From assembly GCA_001465935.1 (NCBI GenBank), contig LNKV01000003.1, positions 192,363-256,362 of the forward strand: a DNA stretch of 64,000 nt. Direction: 5' to 3'. A program made the position numbers and the translations under genes. The notes under the pieces are model-generated. The model had not been told where the DNA came from and ran no database searches. It worked only from the letters and a program-made list of their open reading frames with translations. Within the stretch, counting starts at the first letter, position 1; every line of letters starts with the position of its first letter. This document shows positions 23,701-33,964 of the stretch, piece by piece. Origin of the DNA: Clarireedia homoeocarpa (lineage: Eukaryota > Ascomycota > Leotiomycetes > Helotiales > Rutstroemiaceae).

Positions 23701-23893
23701 AACTACCCAGACTACCCGTACTACCCGTACTACCCAGACTACCCAGACTACCCGGACTACCCATCCTACCCATACTACTACCCATACTACTACCCATACT
23801 ACTACCCAGACTACTACTACTACCCAGACTACTACCCATCCTACCACCCAGACTACTACCCATCCTACCCATACTACTACCCGTCCTGCCCAT
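23701..23893. repeat. ACTACCC-type tandem array
   Basis: About 190 bases made of ACTACCC, ACTACCCAG and ACTACTACCC variants. On the minus strand it reads GGGTAGT and gives long frames rich in Gly/Ser or Val/Trp that are artefacts. It ends about 320 bases before the palF ATG. Confidence 0.9.
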
Positions 23894-24153
23894 CCCACTC
23901 AAAACATTCATCCTGCTCGAACCACCCATCCATCCCACAAACAAACCCACCCCTCCTCTCGAACCCTTTCTTACTCGATTCTCCTCCTCCCCAAGCCCTG
24001 CAATGTCGTTGGAAATGCGTCGTGCTATAACATCATAGCATTGGCATTCGTCTTTTATTTTAGTCGCCACGTCCCCCCCCCGCAGTCGCCCGGAAATTTT
24101 CCTTTTTCTGCCAATCTTCTGCCTGCGACCTGCCGTCAATTAGCTTCCCAGTA

Positions 24154-24180
24154 CTTGGCAGATACGATCGAGGACTTGGC
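24154..24180 (-). promoter_or_regulatory. Two GCCAAG (PacC-core) sites before palF
   Basis: The minus strand carries GCCAAG at 24154-24159 and 24175-24180, 21 bases apart and 32-58 bases before the ATG. GCCARG is the known core recognised by PacC/Rim101. Two close sites before a gene of the same pathway are suggestive, but six-base matches are common. Confidence 0.3.
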
Positions 24181-24211
24181 ATCGCAAACACATCATCTCT
24201 TTTTAACTAGC

Positions 24212-26788
24212 ATGTGCGCCAATGCCACCACAACCGCCTCGTCGTCGCCGGCAGCGAGTTCGACGACTCGCTCGTTGTTCTCTAGGTTAACCTCTCCATT
24301 AAAGTCCCGTACGCGAAATCTGACCGACTTCCACATTAAACCCCTCGAGCCACATCGCCAATATTCGCCTGGAGATACGGTCAAAGGCTCTGTTATGCTC
24401 ACGGTGGTCAAGCCTATAAGAATCACTCATCTTACCGTCTGTCTACACGGTTTCGTGCATGTATACAGACATGCGAATGGCGCCAACGAACCGCTACCCG
24501 ACACTGGCCAGCTCGCCTCCGGCAATCCCATGAAATCACAATACTTTGGCAATGGATACTGTTCACTATTTCAGGACGAAGTCACATTGTGCGGCGAAGG
24601 GAGACTGGATGCGGGCATATATGATTTTAATTTCGAGCTGGAATTTCCGAGTAAAGGGATTCCAACGAGCATTGATGTAGGCACACTATCCGCCGCCCGC
24701 TCCCCCCATACGCGCCATTTACTAATCGCCCTCGGATAGTTCGAGAGAGGAACGATATCCTACCAGATCTCTTCAACCATCACACGACCTACATCTATAG
24801 CCGCGACATCAACATGCGACCAGAAAGTTCAGCTTGTGGAAAGGGTGGACATTGGCCCCATGGTTCCACCGCGGCCGCGAACGATATCCCTGGAGCCTAT
24901 TTCCAAACGCGCGAAGAGGAAGAGATCGATTAAGCCAAAGGAGAGCATATCATTACGTGAAAATACAGAGACACCTTTAGGGAGCGATGTGACGGGAACA
25001 TCGGGGTCACCATCATTGGATGAAAGTGTGGCCAGTCAAGGGGAAATATTGGACCATCAAACACAACCTCGAAGTCCAGCTCAAAGCGACGTCCAAAGCA
25101 ATTTCAGCGCGGATAGCACAGTCAGTAGCAGTACAGGTTTCAGCTTCAGGTTAGGACCCGTTCCATCAGGCGCGAGATCAGCCCGGGATAGTCAAGGGAA
25201 CAGCAGCAATTCATTGGAAGATAAGACGATTACCGCAACCATCGAGTTATTGAAGTCTGGATGTTTGCCTGGAGATTACCTTCCGCTGAAAATCAGCGTA
25301 CAGCATACTAAAGCGATTAAGAGCATGCATGGAATCATTATCACGTTATACAGACAAGGTCGCATAGACTCGGCGCCCCCGTTATCGCTATTTAAGGACC
25401 TGAAAGGGAAAGAAGCTGAGAGGATAAAGCACGAGGAATATTTTCCGAAGTCGAAGACGGGTCTAGGCGGTCTGTCACTGAGTTCTGCGGGCTCGACCAG
25501 TGTTTTTCGCAAAGACCTCTCACAAACCTTTGCTCCGCTTATCGTTGATCCCACCACGCTTCAAACACATGTCACAGCATCGGTTAGAGTTCCTGAGGAT
25601 TGTTTCCCCACAATAAGTGGTGTACCCGGCCAAATGATCACGTTCAAATACCAGGTTGAGGTTGTTATTGATCTGGGAGGAAAACTAGCCGGACAGCAAC
25701 GTCACGTACCGAGAGTTGGTACTGTTACTATACCTACCACTTATGGAACCCCCGGCAACAGAACTGACGGCAATGCTAATATGCTGGCTGCTTTTGGGGG
25801 AAGTATTGTTGACACAGACCACATCCGAAGAGAGAAGAGTGTGGTTGCATGTGTCTTTGAAGTCATTGTTGGAACAACTGACAGTGCTCGAAATAAGGCA
25901 AGGCAAACCGGAGTACGACCGAATGAATTGTCAAATTCGAGACCTGTCACACCAAATCTTACACACGATGCCATACACGAAGAACCATTTGATCATGAGT
26001 ATATACACAGCCAACCTAACGATTATTCAAATCATCCTTATCATGAATATGATCCAAACTACGAAGGGTCATATCCCAACCATTATCCCAACGAATCTGC
26101 ACACAATCACAATTACGAATCCTTAGATCAATACGCTAGATACCCTCCACCATCACACACACAAATTTATATACCACCACCACAAATCGAAGCCGAGGAA
26201 GGCCTTGGCGAAAAAGAACGCATACGGCGTGCGGAACAAAGGCTGCTTCCCAGCCAGCCTCCAGGTTTCCAGGAAGCATCATCATCATCGTCAGCCGCAG
26301 GGAACGTTGCACCATCTGCACCTCCTGCACCCTATGACTCAGCATCAGACGATCTCTACACCGCCGATGATGTGCTACCACCGAGTAGTCCTCAGCCATT
26401 AACATCTCACCCTACACATCCAGTTACCCATCTAAATACTTCTCAGCTCTCTCACCCACCACTATCATCATTCGACGACGAAGGTCCTTCCGCCCCCTCA
26501 CTTTCAGATCTCACTCCTCACGTATCCCATAATCCCACCGACGATAAGCAAGAACTGGAACGCCAGCGGCTCCTCGCGGAAGCGAGCGCACCATCAGAAT
26601 TCCCGGATACGGAAGAGGAGGGTGAGAGTAGTCGGCAGGGCGCGGCTGCTGGGAGTGCGGGCGGGTATGCGGAGCCAAGTGCGCCGGTCCTAAATGAGGA
26701 GGATGAGTATGGGGGTGGGTATGCTCATCAGCATGTTCATGCTGCAGGGCATGGACATGAGAGTTTACCGCCGAGGTATGAGAGGTAG
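24212..26788 (+). CDS. palF: Alpha-arrestin, pH-response regulator palF/RIM8 type
   Basis: Exons 24212-24676 and 24740-26788 join in phase to 837 residues; the intron is 63 bases (GTAGGC...GATAG). Residues about 35-165 form the arrestin N-domain (HRQYSPGDTVKG, VVKPIRITHL, then the YDFNFELEFP region leading into the splice). Residues about 300-500 hold the arrestin C-domain (CLPGDYLPLKISVQHTK, TASVRVPEDCFPTI). The tail is Pro/Ser/His-rich and ends with PPRY, a PPxY motif for Rsp5-type ubiquitin ligases. PalF/Rim8 binds the membrane pH sensor PalH/Rim21, is ubiquitinated at alkaline pH, and recruits ESCRT to signal to PacC. The start at 24212 is the first ATG close to conserved sequence; an in-frame upstream start is possible. 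It could be another ART-type arrestin, but the KPIRITHL segment favours palF. Confidence 0.85.
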
Positions 26789-27078
26789 GACGAGCTGCCT
26801 GGGGAGGGGGAGAAAGGGAGAAGAGAGGAGTAGGGGGATAAATGAGATGGATTGGGATGTCGGATGGTTGGCCAGCCGGCTGAGTTATAGTTAATATGAA
26901 TAATGGATGATGGCACTATCTCATCTTATCATGTCTATTTATCTGTCCGTCTGTCCGGTCTTTTGTGAATGTGTACATGTGTGTGTATATATATTGGTAG
27001 GTGGGTTTGATTGAAAGAGCTTCAGATTTAAACTCAGCTACTACATCCTGAACCGGAAGATAGAGATATAGATAGGAT

Positions 27079-27111
<33 letters not shown>

Positions 27112-28268
27112 CTTCTTTTTCTCCCGAGATATTTCCAAGTTTCATGGCCTTTTTCTCTAAGACTGAGACTGAGACTGAGATCTACACCATATATATCTAT
27201 CTGTTCCAATAGATGGATGGATGGATTGCCTATCCAGCAAGTGCGTGCGTTCGTTGGTTGTTGGATGGCATGGGAGTGAGTGTAATAGTTACTTTACTTT
27301 ACTTTACTTGACTAACTTGGCCATTCATTCAGCCATCCATTCACCTCAACTAGTTAAGTAGGTAGGTAAGTAAGTTTATCTACATACAGTAAAGTAAGTA
27401 GTACATGACTTTGAATCCGGATCCGGATCCGGATTTATAGATGGATTGTTTTTTTTTTTTTTTTGTTTCCCTGAAGATGAAGAAGAAGAAGAAGAAGAAG
27501 AGTGTGTCACCTGCAGTATCTACTGACTGTGAGTGACTGTTAGATAACTTATATCAAGTTATTTCCTTTCCTTTCTTTCGTTCTTTCCTCCCCTCACCAC
27601 ACCACACCTCACCTAACCTATCTATCCACCCACCATCCCTCCCTCCAGAGCACAAACAACAACAACAACAACAACCCTCTCAACCCACTACCAACCAACC
27701 AGCCAGCTAGCTAGCAAACCAGCGTAACCATCCATCCATCCATCCATCCATCCATCCATCCATCCATTCACAACTTCTGCAATTCCCACCATAAGTATGA
27801 ATATCCCCCACCCCTACTCTAACCCCTACCCCTACCTCGCCCATCAGATAGATAGACATGTATTTGCTTTTCTAGTTTCATTGTCCTTGCCTGTCACAAA
27901 CAACCACAGATTTGATATACACGGTGGTTCATGGTAGTAGGATATATCAGAAAGAACATGCAGGTTGAAAATTTTCTCTACTGCTTCACCCATCCCCTCT
28001 ATCTCTTTCTCTTACCCATCCGTCATGAATCTAAGTCTTTTTGCTAGTGATATAGATTGTCGCGCCAAAACACCATTCATCAAAAAACCCCATATCCCGT
28101 CCTATGCCATCCCTTAAAACACACATACAAATAACCAGCCAACCCATTACACTTTTTTTCTTTTTTCTTCTTTCTTCTTTCTTCTTTCTTCTTTCTGCTC
28201 TATAGCCCTAGAATGAGAATTGTACGAGCGCTTCGTCTATAACTCTATCCGTTTAATCATTCATCCAT
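26789..28268. other. Intergenic region between convergent genes, microsatellite-rich
   Basis: No gene seen. It contains 31 T at 27081-27111, a second T run near 27450, GAAGAA near 27478, AACAAC near 27655, CCAT at 27728-27767 and TTCTTTC at about 28155-28195. Confidence 0.7.
27728..27767. repeat. CCAT tetranucleotide microsatellite
   Basis: About ten uninterrupted CCAT copies. Confidence 0.95.
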
Positions 28269-29757
28269 CTAAGCCTTGACGGCCTTCAACTCCAAAGGCT
28301 TGGTGCCCAATCCGTTATGGTTTCGGAAGAAGAAAACGCCCTTGCCCTCACCAATGGCACCCTCAGAAGGTTCAACCCATTGGCACCAGCGAGCACTAGT
28401 CCACATGCTCTTCAAGAATCCGAGAGATCCTCCACGAACATCAGAGCGGTAGTGGCGACCCATAACTGGCTTGATCGCTTCGGTAGCTTCGTCGGCGTGA
28501 TAGAAGGGGATGGTGCTGACGTAGTGGTGAAGAACGTGGGTCTCGATGATACCGTGGAGAAGAGTGCGGCCGATGAAGCCGAATTCACGATCAATAGTAG
28601 CGGCGGCACCACGAACATAGTTCCAGCTTTCACCAGTGTAGTGAGGAAGAGTTGGGTCGGTGTGTTGAAGATAGGTGATAGCAACTAGGAATCTTGTTAG
28701 TTAAAAAATCACAATTTGAAGGATGAGAAAGCTTACCGAGCCAGTGGTTAACCCAGAGGTAAGGGATGAAGTACCAAATAGCCATGTTGTAGAATCCATA
28801 AGTCTTAACGAGCATAGTAAGGGCGCTGATGACGATAGCAAGACCCAAATCGCTCAACAAAATAAGTTTGGCATCTTTGGCTTCGTACAAAGGACTGGAT
28901 GGGTTGAAGTGGCTGACAGTCCAGAAGCTGTTGACCTTGCCCTTTCCGCGACCTTCAGGTTGACGTTCATGGTAGTTGTGACCGGTGACATTCATGAAAA
29001 GATACAGGGGCCAGCCGAAAAGTTGTTGTAAGACAGAGTGGGTGAAGGTTGCAATTGGGGTTTCTTCGGTAAGCTCGTTGAGTTCGTGAACGAGTTTTCC
29101 AATACGAGAAGAAAATTCTTCGCGAGTCTTAGGAACGAAAACCATATCACGCTCCATGTGACCAGTTGCCTTGTGATGCTTGCCGTGTGAGATCTTCCAT
29201 GAGAAGTATGGGACGAGAAGGGCAGAGTGACAGATCCAACCAGTGGTGTCGTTCAAAACCTTGGAAGGAGAGAAAGATTGGTGACCACACTCGTGAGCAA
29301 GAACCCAGAGACCGGTACCAAACAGTCCCTGGACGATAGTGTAAACGGCCCACAGGGCAGCGCGAACTGGGGTCGAAGGTACATTCTCAGGGGTAAGGTA
29401 CTTGTTGAAGAGGAAGAAAGTGATAGCCAAGCTGCCAATATCGCGAGCTACGTAAGCCAATCCCCTAACACCGGAGCGTTCATAGCAGTGCTTAGGGATA
29501 GCATTTCGAATGTCGTTAACAGTGTAATCTGGGATCTGGAATTCGTTTCCATAAGTGTCGAGGAGTTTGCCATAGCCTTGGACAGGTTCTTTGATATCAT
29601 CCAACGATGACATAGAAGATAGAGAGGTAGAAGAGGGAGAGTGTCTGGGTGTATCAGAGGGGGATCCAGCAGCCGTTGACGGACATGATTCGGCTGTGGT
29701 GGAGGTGGCTGACCGTTTAAGGACGGTACGTTGTGGTGGGATGGCAGTGGAGGCCAT
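28269..29757 (-). CDS. FAD2: Delta-12 fatty acid desaturase (oleate to linoleate)
   Basis: Exons 28737-29757 and 28269-28684 join in phase to 478 residues across a 52-base intron with a CTAAC branch site. The three histidine boxes of membrane di-iron desaturases are present: HECGH 155-159, HGKHH 191-195 and HVLHH 390-394. Four hydrophobic spans surround them. Residues 1-60 are a Ser/Thr-rich cytosolic N-terminus usual in fungal delta-12 enzymes. The enzyme sits in the ER membrane and inserts the second double bond into oleoyl lipids, making linoleate for membranes and oxylipins. The frame stays open 54 residues upstream of the chosen ATG, but MASTAIPPQRTVLKR is the conserved start. The upstream non-coding part near 29.9-30.0 kb shows a possible 5' UTR intron and an ACAGC repeat. 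Confidence 0.95.
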
Positions 29758-32208
29758 TTTTGTTGTATTTTCCGCAGGGTCGATTTCTGAGAGCAAAGAA
29801 TGGAAATCTGAGGAGATTGATAACTTCAGAACTCGGAGCCAAGTAAGGGAGGGGTATTGGAGGTGAATTGGCCAAGATTGTTGAGGGTTTGGTGGGAGGG
29901 TAATTAAAAGAGGGCTCAACGAAACGAACTATTGACCTTTGTTAGTTTCCAGACTCGCATTGCTTGCACAGCACAGCACAGCACAGCACAAGAATACATG
30001 AACTTACAAGTTCTCCAGGGAACTCTTCAAAGAACCGTGTTAGGATTTGAAGAAGTGAGGGGAAAGGAAGGGAAAAATGAGAGGAATGCAGATTCTTTTC
30101 TATTTCTATAAGGAAAAGAAGAGCAGGGAGGGATTTGAAGAGGAAGAGGAAGGGATCAATATTTGGCCTAGTGTGAAATTAAAAAAAGGAAGGAAAGAAA
30201 GCGCTTGGCGGCCACTTTTTTCTATTCCTCCGCGTTGTTGTGTGTTGCCTCTCGAGACCTGTGCTTCGGATGGCCCAATCGATTAACCATGTACGGGAAA
30301 GATTTCAAGGGACGAAAGGTACGGAAGCACCAGGGACCACTCGAGCCACTCCAAAATAGCCAGCCAAGGTAAAGATCGCAAGTAGCTCGAGCAGCTACCA
30401 AAAAAAAGTGCATGTGCAGGTGCTGACTAGAAAATATCTAGGAGACGGCTATTGGCATTGCTCTTTCACATTTGCCAAGATTGCAGAGGATGGAAAAGTA
30501 CTTCGTAGACTCGCTGTTGACTGCATACGGCGCAGTTTCCTAAAGGATACCTGTTGCATTCTGTGCCGCCAGCAATCCAATATTTGTCACTTTCTGGTCT
30601 GATGGTGGCTTCAATTTTACTTCTTGTCCTTCGGGTGAAGTGTCAAGTTTTTGGCACGATCCAGCCGTTTCACACTTCTTCGCATCCCATCCCCAACCTC
30701 ACGACTTCCGGTACAAGTAAGTGCTAACCATGTTGGCAAGGAAGATCATGTTCGAAAAGTCCCACATAAAGGCACTTTGCATGTTGAGCGCCGGTGGGAT
30801 AGAATTACTTGTACTTGTGCAGTAATGAGGGGCTCAAAAATTGAGGGGACCTCCTATTGAGAACACTTTACCTTGATCCTGATAGGTCGACGAATGGGCT
30901 AAGAAAAATACACCAAGCAAGGAGATGAAGATCTTATCGTGATTGTCTACGCCTCACAATCAGGTAAGTAAGTATGTGGGCGCATGTGGGGAGCATATTC
31001 CGGTCATCTCTTGACGGGAGGAACATCAACATCATCACCGCCAACACCAATGTTTCCCCTCGTTCATGTGCTGCCCCCCTCATGAGCTTGACGACAACGG
31101 AAAGCCCGACAGATTTGGAAGCTCACGCCACCCACCATCTCCCGGACCCGTCGTGGAGAAGCCTAGCGATTCGGGTTTCAAATGCACTGTCGCCATTATG
31201 TTACGGTTACTGGGGGATCAATCTGTGGGGACGAACACGACAACTGTCTCACCGCCAAAGAGCTGCTTCGGAGAAATTCATCCACTGGCTCGGCTTGCAG
31301 AGATATCTCATTATGCTCCCTCTAACCTTTTCAGCTTATGAGTGTGAAGCCCTAAGTGTGCTCTCAAATGCACAGAGCTGTTTTTACCTACATTCCAGAT
31401 GATCTATCTCTGCAACGGTATCCGCGATAGACTCTGAAAATCGGACGCCTCATCGTCATACTTTGTATATTTTCTACCAACTCGCTTTCGGCTCCAGGAA
31501 CCACTGTTTTCACATGAATATTGTTCGGCGACAGAAACTTTCCTCGTCGATCCGGCTAGAAGGAAATAGAGTGTCATTCTAGAAGGAGGAAAAACACTGC
31601 CGTCGAGCCTGCCAAACAACGAATGTTTGCTGTTGCCCAAAGATGTTTTCGCAGATGGGTGATGTCCTGGTCGACCAATCAAAATGCAGACCTGAATAGG
31701 GCCCTGTCGACTTTCTCATGCAAAACATGGGAAAAGGGTGAGCTGCAAAAAGGGTCGATGGGCTAACCGTGAGACTATACCCAATGAATATAGCTAAGCG
31801 AAGGTTCTTCCCCAACAATTCTCAATTTTCACCATTTTGTTGGGTTCGGGTTCCAAGCCAAAGATCGCTGCAAGGATGCTTGGTTGCGATGCCACGTTCA
31901 GATGTTCATATTCACCATTTTATCCCAAACTGCTCTGCCTCGGTTGAACTCGGGCAATAAGACTCAGGTTGCAGTTGCTGTTGCAGTTGCAGTTGCATGT
32001 GCTTGGAGGCACAGCATCAATACTGTAGATGCTGCAAATTAATCGCAATTCCTAGGACTTGGAATGTCGAGATCAACTGTCAGGCCAAGGTTGTGGAGCT
32101 TGGACGATTCGTTCGAAGTGGCCCTGCCCTGCCCCTGCCCCTGACACAAGTCAGTTACGGGACGTTGATTTCTCGGTTATCTTTCGTCTGCTGCCCGTGC
32201 TGCCCCCT

Positions 32209-32239
<31 letters not shown>

Positions 32240-33049
32240 TTCCGCCACACAGTAAACGACCGGAAAAAACAACCCACGGTTACCCACTGCCAATTTCCAC
32301 AGTACCAACTACCTACTTCGTACTTGTGAGCATTTGGATATTCGCCACCAGCAACACGAGAGATGGTGCGATGTGCATGTGGAACAACAGCTCAAACCGT
32401 TTTAGCTCGCGAAAGATCTTCTTTGCCTGAGTTTACATTGTTCCAGGTTGACAGGGGCATTCCCGCCTTACTCGCGCGGGAAAAATAAAGTTGGTGGTCT
32501 ATGGTCTATGGTCTATGGCTGCTGGATGCCGATAAGGCGACTTCTTCCTTTTTACTTCTTACCCTTCTCGAGTTGGCTTTCGTCTCACCTCATCTATCAC
32601 CAAACCACGCCAGCACGTGAAGCTAGCGCATAACTTTCTTCCCAGTGGGATTCGTTGACCTGCTTATATACTGCTTGCTATTGTGTCTGTCCGGCGCAGA
32701 ATCAACGGATCGATGCCGGCTGTTGGACAACCAGAAGCTCAAATCGGCTTGATTCTTCCTGCGTTTGGGTGATATTTCTGTGCTTCAAACCTGGTCTTTA
32801 GGCCTTGGAAGTCTACATCTGGTATCATCGGGTCATGCATACAATCACATGCGGCTGTAGTACAAGTCAACACCGCGGGTCTGCATTTGGATATGTTCTT
32901 GGGTATGTAAAAGTGATGATATACACTTGCACCAACTGGCAATGGTTTGTAACGCCTCTCCCAATGCATTCGTTCCCACCATAATGTTCGTACAACCAGC
33001 AATCCTTTTAGAGAGCTGTCCTTGTCCCAAGTAATGTCTACCCCGCGGT
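29758..33049. other. Large intergenic region
   Basis: 3.3 kb with no supported gene. The first part is the desaturase promoter, with an ACAGC pentamer run at about 29966-29990. Open frames up to 142 codons exist near 31.0-31.4 kb but overlap each other in two frames and show no recognisable domain. A TTGCAG hexamer run lies near 31970-31995 and a CCTTCCTCG run near 32210-32240. Confidence 0.55.
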
Positions 33050-33708
33050 TTATTTCGGCCATTTCTTCCATCCACGACCATGACCCCTCTATAATAATGA
33101 ATTAGCATCTCATTCACATTTTTACCCAGACACAAGGGAACTTACCTCCTTCCATGTCTGTATCATCTGCGGCATTTCCAACATAGCCTGTCGTCTCTTC
33201 TCCAGTCTGTTGGGGTTCTCCAGTTAGCATATGTACCAAGTGAGCCAGTCCTCGAATATTATAATGTCAAAACACCACAATTGCAACTGGGAACGTACCT
33301 CGCCTTCAAGTTTCTCTCTGACTCCTTTCCCTTTACCTTCTGTCCAACACCAGTACCCTTCACCCTCAATCCGTTTTCCATTCTCTTGCGTAGCTTCTCC
33401 TCAGGACTCTTTACACTATGTGGTAACAGTTCCTCCACACCATGTTGTCGCGCAAGCTTAAATAAATCTGCCTGTCGCCTCAATGAGTAAACAGGATCAT
33501 GCCACCTCCCCGTAATTGGATGTTTTGTAGGCTTGAAGGGATTGAAAACCTCGGTACTATCTGCGCTGGGAGTTGCGGATGTAGCAGCGGGGGTGGTGAT
33601 GGCCTTTGGCTTATCGAGAATACTCGGAGGCGGGTAACGTGCAAAGAATCTTTGAAGCTGCGGGGGCAGCGATTCTGCGAGCTTCACATACTGTCTAGTC
33701 GTTGGCAT
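33050..33708 (-). CDS. MRPL25: Mitochondrial large-subunit ribosomal protein MRPL25 (mL59)
   Basis: Three exons, 33299-33708, 33146-33206 and 33050-33088, give 169 residues. The last exon is only 39 bases and encodes RGHGRGWKKWPK, the family's basic C-terminus. The body has LPPQLQRFFARYPP near the start, then NPFKPTKHPITGRWHDPVYSLRRQ split between turns, and a basic helix that ends with EMPQMIQTWKE. It is a fungal-specific protein of the mitochondrial 54S subunit. The ATG at 33708 is chosen because upstream in-frame codons show no conservation features. The gene is divergent from PRP28, sharing a 256-base promoter. Confidence 0.9.
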
Positions 33709-33964
33709 TGTGAACGTCGCTGTAGGGCTGTGGTTTTGTGCTTGTGGTTGATGTTGATCGATAAATTTGTGATGATTATGTAATCCGCGGAGCTTTCTAG
33801 TTACCGGCCGCGATTCTTCATCCTTGTCGCCGTTCAAACATCTTATCAACAATTTATTTACTTTATATTGCGCCAACAGATCTAGGCATCTTCATAATCG
33901 AGGAATTTAGAATCTGGACTTATAATCTTGCTCGCGATTGACTACGGCGTGCGCAATCGCTGTC
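33709..33964. promoter_or_regulatory. Bidirectional promoter MRPL25/PRP28
   Basis: 256 bases between two divergent ATGs, both housekeeping genes. No gene fits inside. No specific factor site recognised. Confidence 0.5.

Larger units (their letters stand above)
20567..24211. other. Intergenic region upstream of the arrestin gene
   Basis: 3.6 kb without a supported gene. It carries a CGACT/TGGACT-like pentamer array at about 22955-23005 and the ACTACCC array listed separately. Small open frames are short or translate repeats. Part of it is probably promoter and 5' UTR of the palF-type gene. Confidence 0.55.

Noticed and set aside
23690..24139. 149-codon minus-strand frame rich in Gly-Ser-Met
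   Set aside because: Mostly the ACTACCC array read backwards; the non-repeat part has no domain.
30974..31402. 142-codon plus-strand frame in the region upstream of the desaturase
   Set aside because: A second frame overlaps it over most of its length, no domain is visible and there is no plausible exon structure.
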